The notes beneath the pieces were generated by a model. It had not been told where the DNA came from. It worked only from the letters and a program-made list of their open reading frames with translations, and searched no databases. From the NCBI GenBank assembly GCA_964354365.1, contig CAYGZM010000082.1:1-16435 (forward strand): DNA of 16,435 bases, read 5' to 3'. Source of the stretch: CAYGZM01 sp964354365 (GTDB taxonomy: Bacteria > Planctomycetota > Phycisphaerae > Sedimentisphaerales > Anaerobacaceae). Made by a program: the position numbers and the translations under genes. Shown here one piece after another: positions 7,201 through 16,435 of this stretch (position 1 is its first letter; each line of letters opens with the position of its first letter).

Positions 7201-9575
7201 GGCATCACGTTTGCGGCACTTATGACGGGACAAATATGCGTTTGTACGTTGACGGGGTGGAGGATTCGGCAAGCCCGGTCGCCGAGAGCAACGGTGTGAC
7301 GACAAACGACTATAATGTCTATATCGGCGCCAACGAGGAGATGGATGGCCGGTATTGGAACGGTATGATTGACGATGTGCGTCTGTATAACGTCCCGCTG
7401 ACCTCGGGGGAGGTGTATGATCTGTTTATGCAGGCGCCGATTTACGTGCGTGCCGGTGCGGGTGGAGCAAGGGATGGTTCGAGCTGGGCGGATGCCTTCA
7501 GCTATCTTCAGGATGCTCTGGCTGCGGCTTCGAGCGGCAATCGGATTCACGTGGCGCAGGGCGTGTACAAGCCGGACCGCGGGGCGGGCGTCACGCCGGG
7601 CGACCGGACAGCGACATTCCAGCTTATTAACGGTGTGACGGTAAAGGGAGGCTACGCCGGTTTGGGCGGGTCAAGTCCGGGAATGCGGGACGTCGCCAAG
7701 TACGAGACTATACTGAGCGGCGACCTTGGGGGCAACGACGGTGCCAACTTCGCCAACAATGGCGAGAACAGCTATCACGTTGTTACGGGGAGCAGGACGA
7801 ATTCGACGGCGGCGCTGGAGGGGTTCACTATAACAGCGGGCAACGCGGAGCGGCTGGGCGGCGGCGGGATGCGGAACCTGTCGGGCAGTCCGACGGTGCG
7901 CGACTGCACGTTGCGAGGGAACACAGCGGGTCAGGGCGGGGGGATGTACAACGAGCTGGCGAGCCCGCGCATCGTCAGGACGAAGTTCAACGGGAACCGG
8001 GCGTACCTGGCGGATGCGGCGGAGGATCCGAGGGGCGGAGGGATGTACAACTACAAGGGCAGCCCGATGCTGAGCGACTGTGTATTGGCGGGGAATTCCG
8101 TGAGCGCATCGACGGGCGACGGGGGCGACGGGGGCGGGTTATTCTGCAGCGAGAGCAGTCCGATGCTCGTCAACTGCATTATACGGGCGAACACGGCGCG
8201 GCGGTTTGGGGGCGGGATGGCGAGCTGGTGGGGCGGGAGTCCTGTGCTGGTGAACTGCATATTCAACAGTAACTCGGCCGGTGAAGAGAGCGGCGGGCTG
8301 GACAATTATGAAGACATCTTGCGGCTGACCAACTGCACATTCGTCGGGAACTCGGCGCCGAGCAGCGGCGGGCTGTACAACGAGGACGGGACCCCGACGG
8401 TTGTGAATAGCATTTTCCAGGACAACAGGGATGACCGGGGGGACTTGGAGTCGGCGCAGATTCGAACGCAGGGCGGAGGGTTGGTTATCAACTATAGCTG
8501 CGTTGAGGGCTGGAGCGGGTCGCTTGGCGGAATGGGCAATATCGGAGCGGACGCGTTGTTTGTGGATGCGAACGGCGTCGATGAGGTTGCGGGGACGGAG
8601 GACGACAACCTTCGGCTTTCAGTGGGGTCACTGTGCATTGACGCAGGCGATAATTCGGCGATTGAGCCGCTTGTGATTACGGACCCGGACGGCAACCCGC
8701 GTATTTTTCACGGCGTCGTGGATATGGGGGCGTATGAATACCAGGGCCTTCTGAGCTGGTACGTTGACGGGACCAACGGCAGCGACGAGAACAACGGGAT
8801 GAGCCCGGAGACGGCTTTTGCAACGATGCAGAAGGGCATCGATTCGGCGCGCGAGGGCTACACGGTGGTGGTGTATCCCGGCGTGTACAATGAAGAGATA
8901 AACTTCAAGGGCAAGGCTATAACGGTAGCGGGGGAGGGGAGCGGGGCGACGATTCTGGAGGCGCCGCTGGGGTACGCGGTGACTTTTCTCAAGGGTGAGG
9001 ACGCGAACAGCGTTCTGAGGAACGTGGTGATAAGAAATTGTGGGCTTGCGGGCATCGTTGTTTCCGGCAGTTCGCCCAAGATAACGAACATTACGGTTGT
9101 GAACAATAGGATCGGGATTGCGCATTTCTCCTGGGGCGTGCCGGATATAAGCAGCAGCATTTTCTGGGACAATACCGAGGCGGATTTGATTGACTGCGTG
9201 GCGAGGTACAGTTGCGTGCAGAGAGGCGGCGGGGGTGAAGGGAGCATCAGCGCCAATCCGCTGTTTGCGGATGCGGCGGGCGGGGATTATCATTTGCGGT
9301 CGGAGCGCGGGCGCTACAGGGCGACGACGAAGGAGTGGATACTCGACGACGTTACGAGTCCGTGCGTGGATGGGGGAGATCCCGCGGTGAATCCCTCTGG
9401 CGAGCGGATGCCGAACGGCGGGAGGCTGAATATGGGGGCCTTCGGGGGGACGCACTACGCGAGCATGAGCGAATGGAAGATAAAGGGGGACGTAAACCGC
9501 GATGGCGTGGTAAATATGGCGGATTTTGCGGTGATAGCAGAGAACTGGCTGTCGGCGGCGGAATGGGCCCAATAG
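4299..9575 (+). CDS. Giant secreted mosaic protein: Pmp beta-helix, HAF, LamG, Pmp beta-helix, beta-helix, dockerin-like end
   Basis: This is a 1758-residue exported protein. The signal peptide is about residues 1-27 (hydrophobic TIAVLLWLLSVAGGAAF). Order of parts: residues 29-530, a right-handed beta-helix with about eight Pmp-like repeats (for example CTINGNSARFGGGVYG, CTISGNSAAKNGGGVYV); about 533-837, HAF repeats (AINNLGQVVGSA, AINDAGQVVGEA, DINSRGQIVGYG); about 838-1045, a LamG/concanavalin-like domain (VAHWKLDERSG, FDGVNDYVNCG, MIDDVRLYN); 1048-1484, a second Pmp beta-helix; about 1485-1726, a third beta-helix opening WYVDGTNGSDENNG; and 1730-1758, a dockerin-like GDVNRDGVVNMADFAVIAEN. 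Only one calcium loop of the usual dockerin pair is visible. In Phycisphaerae such tails are common at secreted C-termini and may serve attachment or sorting. No hydrolase or lyase active site was recognised, so adhesion or glycan binding is the likely role (inference). GAGGGGG (4284-4290) sits 8 nt before the ATG. The gap to the sigma factor is 69 nt with no visible terminator, so co-transcription is plausible. Confidence 0.9.
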   Translation: MKPKAAKTTIAVLLWLLSVAGGAAFGGQIFVDADAVGANDGSSWENAFHHLRDALAAASSGDEIRAAGGIYRPDRGTGVTLGDRGATFQLVDNVTIRGGYAGFSEPVPDARNIARYETVLSGDLGGNDGAVSDPRDLLSEPSRSENCYNVVTGTGCGETTVVDGFTITGGNANGTRERDRYGGGIHDGNMTISHCRIVGNSAYYGGGGVGCYGGGTLSECTINGNSARFGGGVYGVERVDNCTVSGNAATEYGGGGISIISDTGRVTNCTISGNSAAKNGGGVYVEHCDPVLTHCIFLGNHADSDGGAIYVDGGTSGGSPEFSQCRIVGNSAGRDGGGLHSSGFSLSRLSSCILTGNTAVGNGGGMCETFNGGGLLVNCTFAHNSATGRGGGICYDSDPNAGRAATNCILWYNSDAYSLTNERSQVYVKSGPVSVPLRYCCVQGWTGSLGGSGQIGTIGDNPLFVDADGVDNVAGTADDNLRLRGGSVCIDGGDNGVVVQPAFDLDGKARIIHGIVDIGAYESEGDGESVLPRYEVIDLETLGGARSRAYGINEGGQVVGYSQTPGGGQRAFLWDQEIGMIDLGTLGGNQSTAYAINNLGQVVGSARTSSGELHACLWEKGGMSDLGVLTGGKCTEAKAINDAGQVVGEARTSETNYTWTRAFFWENGAMADLGVLEGAWWSNAAGVNIRGQVAGTSGDRAFLWDSTNNMVDLMGVQSWSTAINDAGEVVLHSGGRCYIRDGTGGLFDMDLIRSSRTNAISNTRRVVGDFDYLSDDDLHAFLWDSSYGMIDLNDLAPAGSGWKSLYSAGDINSRGQIVGYGETQDGKWHAFLMSPIPPEAYLVAHWKLDERSGGVAEDSVGENDGALVGGPVWRPYSGRMDGALSFDGVNDYVNCGNSEVFDITEEITVAAWVNISAVNVDWQTIVAKGDSAWRLSTAQSYRRFHFAVTGGPPWNYINGNIEAGLYEWHHVCGTYDGTNMRLYVDGVEDSASPVAESNGVTTNDYNVYIGANEEMDGRYWNGMIDDVRLYNVPLTSGEVYDLFMQAPIYVRAGAGGARDGSSWADAFSYLQDALAAASSGNRIHVAQGVYKPDRGAGVTPGDRTATFQLINGVTVKGGYAGLGGSSPGMRDVAKYETILSGDLGGNDGANFANNGENSYHVVTGSRTNSTAALEGFTITAGNAERLGGGGMRNLSGSPTVRDCTLRGNTAGQGGGMYNELASPRIVRTKFNGNRAYLADAAEDPRGGGMYNYKGSPMLSDCVLAGNSVSASTGDGGDGGGLFCSESSPMLVNCIIRANTARRFGGGMASWWGGSPVLVNCIFNSNSAGEESGGLDNYEDILRLTNCTFVGNSAPSSGGLYNEDGTPTVVNSIFQDNRDDRGDLESAQIRTQGGGLVINYSCVEGWSGSLGGMGNIGADALFVDANGVDEVAGTEDDNLRLSVGSLCIDAGDNSAIEPLVITDPDGNPRIFHGVVDMGAYEYQGLLSWYVDGTNGSDENNGMSPETAFATMQKGIDSAREGYTVVVYPGVYNEEINFKGKAITVAGEGSGATILEAPLGYAVTFLKGEDANSVLRNVVIRNCGLAGIVVSGSSPKITNITVVNNRIGIAHFSWGVPDISSSIFWDNTEADLIDCVARYSCVQRGGGGEGSISANPLFADAAGGDYHLRSERGRYRATTKEWILDDVTSPCVDGGDPAVNPSGERMPNGGRLNMGAFGGTHYASMSEWKIKGDVNRDGVVNMADFAVIAENWLSAAEWAQ
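4383..4685 (+). repeat. Internal duplication, copy 1 (beta-helix entry module)
   Basis: Residues 29-129 of the giant protein align without gaps to residues 1048-1148. I counted about 65 identities in 101 positions by eye. Shared blocks include DALAAASSG, ATFQL and SGDLGGNDG. The copy marks the start of the first Pmp beta-helix. Confidence 0.85.
7440..7742 (+). repeat. Internal duplication, copy 2 (beta-helix entry module)
   Basis: This is the partner of 4383-4685, about 3.06 kb downstream in the same frame and exactly the same length (101 codons). The ends of the two beta-helices are also duplicated (CVQGWTGSLGG against CVEGWSGSLGG, then DDNLRL in both). The whole Pmp module therefore appears to have been copied, with HAF and LamG lying between the copies. 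Confidence 0.85.
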
Positions 9576-9634
9576 GGGGAAAATAGCGGGGGAGGCAAAT
9601 TTTTTCGCAGGGCAAACGCATCCAAATGGAAATC

Positions 9635-9649
9635 GCGGTTCTTGACCGC
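9635..9649 (+). terminator. Weak hairpin after the giant gene
   Basis: GCGGT (9635-9639) pairs with ACCGC (9645-9649) around a 5-nt loop, 60 nt after the stop codon. No T-run follows, so intrinsic termination is doubtful. Nothing better was seen between 9576 and the promoter at 9771; the rest of that gap becomes A+T-rich toward the promoter. Confidence 0.2.
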
Positions 9650-9770
9650 ATAAACGCGGCTTCACTTGCAGTGCAGGTTACAGGATTATCTCATCGACCT
9701 TTGTTTCTGAGCCAAAAAACGCCAAATCGTAAATTTAGATGCAATCACCCTGTTTTTTTTCGGGCTTTTG

Positions 9771-9799
9771 TTGACACACACTTTGTAAACTGGTAGAAT
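9771..9799 (+). promoter_or_regulatory. Near-consensus sigma-70 promoter with extended -10
   Basis: TTGACA (9771-9776, perfect -35) is separated by 17 nt from TAGAAT (9794-9799, five of six matches to TATAAT). TGG directly before the -10 (9791-9793) gives the extended -10 TGn motif. A+T-rich sequence with an eight-T run (9753-9760) lies upstream. Initiation near 9806 would give a leader of about 33 nt before the ATG at 9839. It is the only promoter in the window with this quality of match. Confidence 0.85.
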
Positions 9800-9838
9800 A
9801 GGGAGGTTTTAATATAAGAAGTCTAACCTGAGAATTGG

Positions 9839-10744
9839 ATGATGGGTCCAGGAACGGGGAAAAAACCCGGTATTCTGCGACGCAGGCTCGCTTCTGTGTT
9901 GGGGGAGTGCGAGGGGTTCACCCTGATTGAACTACTGGTCGTGATGTCCATAATCTCTCTTTTGATGGGCATATTGGCGCCTGCGCTCGGGCGGGTTCGT
10001 CGTCATGCGCGGGCCGTCCTGGGTGTAAGCGATCAGCGGCAAATTGTGAACGCGGTGCTGTGCTATGCGCTGGACAACGACGGGTGTTTCCCGCAGTCGG
10101 TGGCGAAGGTGGGTTTTGATTCCACGTGGAACTGGTATGAGCCGACGACGCTGACGGGGATTCGCAAGCGCACCTGGGAGCCGAATCGTTCGATTAGCGC
10201 TTATCTGAGGGAGTACATTTCCGACGCAAGTATTATGTCCTGCCGTAATGCGCCGCGGGAGCACGAGCACTTTCAGGATGCGTGGGACGCCGGGGAGGAT
10301 TGGGATATTGGGCCTCTGACGGGGACATATTGTTATTACTGGAATTATACGGGGTATCTCGGTCCCGGGAAGTTTTTCAAGGGTCCGTCCGGCACTGCCG
10401 GGGGGCCGGGAGAGAGCAAGCTGCTGATGAGCTGCTATTTCGGATACGATAATTGGCGGAGTCTTGGCCTTTACATCAGTTGTGAGAAGTTCAGAGACGC
10501 GGGCATTACGGAGGAGACGCGGTATGCGTCGGCTTATTACTGGTCTGGGCCGAGCATCGATGCGGATTTATCGGCACTGAATATCAAACTTCACGCCGGC
10601 TATTCGGATGGGCACGTTGGAAGTTATTCGGCATTGGATGTCGCCCCGATGGAAGTGATCGGGGATCCCCTTACCGGAGAGCCTTATGATCGGACAATAC
10701 CGGGGCCCGGCGTCTTCTTTCTGCCGAGCGACGGATTGCGTTGA
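9839..10744 (+). CDS. Pseudopilin-like protein with prepilin leader (DUF1559/H-X9-DG-like)
   Basis: The 301-residue protein has a type IV prepilin/pseudopilin N-terminus. A basic leader (KKPGILRRRL) ends at Gly26 and is followed by FTLIELLVVMSIISLLMGIL, with the conserved Glu at position 5 of the mature chain (E31). The hydrophobic helix runs to about residue 50. A prepilin peptidase would cut before Phe27, leaving the protein membrane-anchored or assembled in a pseudopilus. The globular part is large and contains LHAGYSDGHVGSY (251-263), a degenerate form of the H-x-DG motif that ends many planctomycete DUF1559-type proteins (here H252 and D257-G258, so shorter spacing than H-X9-DG). Such proteins are highly paralogous in planctomycetes and mostly of unknown role. 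Two ATGs are adjacent (9839 and 9842) and the Shine-Dalgarno is weak. It has its own strong promoter and is therefore likely monocistronic. The next gene converges on it. Confidence 0.88.
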   Translation: MMGPGTGKKPGILRRRLASVLGECEGFTLIELLVVMSIISLLMGILAPALGRVRRHARAVLGVSDQRQIVNAVLCYALDNDGCFPQSVAKVGFDSTWNWYEPTTLTGIRKRTWEPNRSISAYLREYISDASIMSCRNAPREHEHFQDAWDAGEDWDIGPLTGTYCYYWNYTGYLGPGKFFKGPSGTAGGPGESKLLMSCYFGYDNWRSLGLYISCEKFRDAGITEETRYASAYYWSGPSIDADLSALNIKLHAGYSDGHVGSYSALDVAPMEVIGDPLTGEPYDRTIPGPGVFFLPSDGLR

Positions 10745-10830
10745 GGGCGGGCTGCCTGGTTTTCACGACGGGGGGATGGGTTTGACATTCATCATTCGAC
10801 ATACGGTTTGGCTGCGCCGGCGGCAGGCAG

Positions 10831-12708
10831 TTATAGCGAGAGGATGAACAGGGCCAGGTCGTTGATCTGTTCGTCGGTCAGATTTGAGGTTTGGCCGTGT
10901 TTGTCGTTGTCGTTGTATTTTGTGAGCACCTCTTTGATGGTGATGGCGCGGCCGTCGTGGAGGTATGGAGCGGTTCGCCAGACCTCGATCAGGGTTGGCG
11001 TGTCGAATTCCATATTCTTCTCCCTGTCCCTTCCGGTGGCGACATCGTATTTTTCCATATTGGTGTAGAGCGGAGCAGGGTGGCATTTTGCGCAGCTTGC
11101 ACTGTCAAAGACCTTGCGGCCCCGTTCAGCGGCTTCGCTGAGCTTGCCGTTCACGAGGTGCGGACTGGGGACGGGTTCGAGCGACTTCAGGTATTCGTCG
11201 ATGGCGACGGCGTCCTCTTCGGGTCGAACGGCGAACTGGATGTGCTTTATACCGGCGCGGACGGCCTCTTCAGCATCTTTACGGACTCCCAGGCCCATCG
11301 CGGGCGGGGTTTTATGTGCGAGCAGGAGGCTCTTTGTGTTCTTCGGGTTGCCGAGTCCGTCGTTGAGGAGGTCCCAGTTTAGCCCGTCAGGTCGGCCCTG
11401 GCCGGGATGACAGCTTGAGCAGCTTTGCCACTTCTGGAAGCACAGGGCGGCGTCGTTGAAAAAAGTCTGGCCTTTGCGGACGACGGAAAGAGGCTTTTCG
11501 GGTCCGAGCGCGAGCGATTGAGCCTTGGGGCGGACGCCGCCGGGGCTCAGGGCCTGGGGATCGATGTCAACGACGGCGATGGTGTCGGTGAAGTATTCGG
11601 CGGCGTAGGCTTTGGCGCCGATGATGGCGAGGCCTCGCGGGCCGTTGCCGGCGAGATTGAGACGCCTTTTGAGGCTGACGAGGAAGGACAGGTCGTTGGG
11701 GACGTCGTCGTAGGATGAGGTTGCGTCGGAGACTTTTTCTCCCGCGGCGGCCTTTGCGAGCTTATCGTGGAGTTGCGCCCTGTCGATAACGCAGAGCTGG
11801 TGTGTGCCGGCGAGTGTGGCGCAGAGGTACTTGCCGTCGGCGGTGACAGCGGCGCCCCAGGGATTTGCGGCGCCGAGATCGACGTCGTCGAGCAGGACGG
11901 TGTTGAGGAGTTTTTTGCCGGGCACATCAATGATGCTCAGGGCGTTGGTATTCATCCAGCCTCGTTCGAGTTGTGTGGTGGGGAGTTGGTAGCGTGCGAG
12001 GATGTGGGTGACGTAGGCGTGGCTGCCGTCGGGCGAGATACAGACGCCGCGGAGGGACATGCTGCCGTTGGGCAGCCGGATTGAGGCCGCGACTTTTCTT
12101 TCGGTGGTGTCGATGACGGAGACCTCGGCGGCTACGTAGTCGCGGTCGGCGGCGCCGCCGGGGATGAGATTTGCGACGAAGAGGAGCTTGCCGTCGGGCG
12201 TGAGGGCGGCGGCGACCGGCTCTCTGGCTACGTCAATCGCAGCGACGAGCTTCTTTGAGGGCAGGTCGTAAATCGCGACGTTGTTGTTGAAGCGGTTGCA
12301 GACGTAAAGGGTGTTGCCGTCGGGGCTGAGCACCGGCGCGGTTGGTGTGTGTTCTGCGGGCAGTGTGTAGTCAACCGTGCCGGTTTTGAGGTTGACGGCG
12401 TGAATATGTCCATTCGGGCCGCCGGCGGCGACATAGAGGGTCTGGCCATCAGGGGACAGCGCCAGTCCGCCGGGCGGGTCCGGCAGCGAGATGGTCTTTA
12501 CGACCTTTGCGGCGGCAACGTCGAAGACGGCAATCTGTTTGGCGGTTTCCTCGGCGACGTACAGGGTCTTGCCCTGGGCATCTGCGACCAGGGCAAGGGG
12601 CGAGAGGTAGTCCTGCGTGGCTGCCGTTGTGTTTGAGGGAATAGATGCAAGCAGGCAGAGTATGCCGGCGAACACTTTTAGAGATAGATTCCTGCTGACT
12701 GACGTCAT
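10831..12708 (-). CDS. Exported YVTN beta-propeller/dihaem cytochrome c peroxidase-like protein
   Basis: With the start chosen at 12708 the protein has 625 residues. AGGAG lies 8 nt before this ATG, and a signal peptide follows at once (LKVFAGILCLLASIPSNTTA); the upstream in-frame ATG at 12756 would bury it. Residues about 33-380 form a YVTN/NHL-type beta-propeller (GLALSPDGQTLYVAAGG, PVLSPDGNTLYVCNR, AALTPDGKLLFVANL). Residues about 410-625 match the dihaem cytochrome c peroxidase/MauG class: RKGQTFFNDAALCF, haem site CSSCH (430-434), GLGNPKNTKSLL, second haem site CAKCH (539-543), then the typical tail DTPTLIEVWRTAPYLHDG. It should be periplasmic and hold two covalent c-haems. Whether it reduces peroxide, oxidises a protein partner or only transfers electrons cannot be told. 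It lies downstream of the HzsA-related gene on the same strand with a 255-nt gap containing a palindromic repeat. No confident promoter was found in that gap. Confidence 0.9.
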   Translation of the reverse strand: MTSVSRNLSLKVFAGILCLLASIPSNTTAATQDYLSPLALVADAQGKTLYVAEETAKQIAVFDVAAAKVVKTISLPDPPGGLALSPDGQTLYVAAGGPNGHIHAVNLKTGTVDYTLPAEHTPTAPVLSPDGNTLYVCNRFNNNVAIYDLPSKKLVAAIDVAREPVAAALTPDGKLLFVANLIPGGAADRDYVAAEVSVIDTTERKVAASIRLPNGSMSLRGVCISPDGSHAYVTHILARYQLPTTQLERGWMNTNALSIIDVPGKKLLNTVLLDDVDLGAANPWGAAVTADGKYLCATLAGTHQLCVIDRAQLHDKLAKAAAGEKVSDATSSYDDVPNDLSFLVSLKRRLNLAGNGPRGLAIIGAKAYAAEYFTDTIAVVDIDPQALSPGGVRPKAQSLALGPEKPLSVVRKGQTFFNDAALCFQKWQSCSSCHPGQGRPDGLNWDLLNDGLGNPKNTKSLLLAHKTPPAMGLGVRKDAEEAVRAGIKHIQFAVRPEEDAVAIDEYLKSLEPVPSPHLVNGKLSEAAERGRKVFDSASCAKCHPAPLYTNMEKYDVATGRDREKNMEFDTPTLIEVWRTAPYLHDGRAITIKEVLTKYNDNDKHGQTSNLTDEQINDLALFILSL

Positions 12709-12716
12709 TTGCCATT

Positions 12717-12721
12717 CTCCT
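12717..12721 (-). promoter_or_regulatory. Ribosome binding site deciding the start of the YVTN/cytochrome gene
   Basis: On the minus strand AGGAG (12721-12717) is followed by 8 nt and the ATG at 12708-12706. This places the start 16 codons inside the longest open frame, immediately before a clean signal peptide. Confidence 0.75.
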
Positions 12722-12842
12722 GTAAAGATTCCTGGTCTGCAAAAATCATCTTGCAAGCTATACGGCGAACACCTGAATAGAGACTAACCCATTTTTTTCC
12801 TTTCCGCAACCCCTACTACTTCGTCAACATCAAAACTGTGGC

Positions 12843-12934
12843 CGTCATCGCGAGGCGCTTTGGCGCTGGAGCGGACTCTATTCTTCGAGGGGTGTGAGAT
12901 TGCCACGTCGGCCTTGGGCCTCCTCGCAATGACG
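12843..12934. repeat. REP/MITE-like palindromic repeat (GTCATTGCGAGG type)
   Basis: CGTCATCGCGAGG (12843-12855) and CCTCGCAATGACG (12922-12934) are inverted copies with one mismatch in 13, bounding a 92-bp element. Each arm carries its own small hairpin: GCGC-TTTG-GCGC (12855-12866) and GGCC-TTG-GGCC (12910-12920). From memory, GTCATTGCGAGG followed by a hairpin and GACGTGGCAATCTC is a widely dispersed intergenic repeat in environmental genomes, and the right arm read on the minus strand fits that pattern. It begins 30 nt after the stop of the HzsA-related gene. It may stabilise or end that mRNA and so separate expression of the two minus-strand genes. Confidence 0.7.
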
Positions 12935-12963
12935 ACGTCCACAAAATCAAGTTTGACAGAGTA

Positions 12964-16410
<3,447 letters not shown>

Positions 16411-16435
16411 TCATAGCACAGTGTGTCATTCCCGC

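Noticed and set aside
8628..9665. 345-codon minus-strand open frame opposite the end of the giant gene
   Set aside because: Arg/His/Pro-rich shadow with no motif, while the sense strand encodes a beta-helix and dockerin-like tail.
10752..10830. Inverted repeat CTGCCTG/CAGGCAG between the convergent genes
   Set aside because: The 65-nt loop and lack of a T-run make it a poor terminator; seven matching bases can occur by chance.
12732..12830. Possible minus-strand promoter TTGCGG-17-TAGTCT before the YVTN/cytochrome gene
   Set aside because: Each hexamer matches the consensus at only three positions; too weak to annotate.
16425..16435. GTCATTCCCGC at the right edge
   Set aside because: It resembles half of a common dispersed palindrome, but the window ends before any second arm, so it cannot be supported.

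Overview
The window looks like Planctomycetota chromosome, most likely class Phycisphaerae (Sedimentisphaerales-like), probably from an environmental genome. The evidence is the protein set rather than a marker gene: an ECF sigma factor with a long membrane-linked C-terminal extension, Pmp-type beta-helix repeats shared with other PVC bacteria, a C-terminal dockerin-like stretch (GDVNRDGVVNMADF), a prepilin-type FTLIELLVV protein, and a HzsA-related cytochrome fused to a formylglycine-generating-enzyme-like (FGE-like) domain. No rRNA, tRNA or CRISPR array was seen.

Layout. (1) Positions 1-1402 hold a leader with nested inverted repeats and a secreted FG-GAP/VCBS-repeat protein (254-1402, +). 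(2) Positions 1403-2381 contain no intact gene. They hold a decayed transposase fragment (1502-1855), an orphan intrinsic terminator that reads on the minus strand, a 7-nt and a 9-nt tandem repeat, a candidate folded element and a G-quadruplex-prone tract. (3) Positions 2382-9575 (+) hold the membrane-linked ECF sigma factor and, 69 nt downstream, a 1758-residue secreted mosaic protein (Pmp beta-helix, HAF repeats, LamG, a second Pmp beta-helix, a third beta-helix, dockerin-like C-terminus). (4) A near-consensus sigma-70 promoter (9771-9799) drives a pseudopilin-like protein (9839-10744, +). (5) Two convergent minus-strand genes follow: a 1148-residue HzsA-related dihaem protein fused to a catalytically degenerate FGE-like domain (12964-16410), then a YVTN beta-propeller/dihaem cytochrome-peroxidase-like protein (10831-12708). 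A REP/MITE-like inverted repeat (12843-12934) lies between them.

How the genes may work together. All but the sigma factor carry an export signal or a prepilin-type leader, so the region encodes cell-surface and periplasmic functions. The sigma factor is well placed to control the giant surface protein next to it. The two minus-strand genes look like a periplasmic multihaem redox pair, with four CxxCH sites in two beta-propeller proteins. These links are inferred from context. The strand composition is also informative: the + strand is G-rich from about 1900 to the end whichever way the genes point, but not before about 1500, which suggests a rearrangement or insertion boundary near the transposase remnant.
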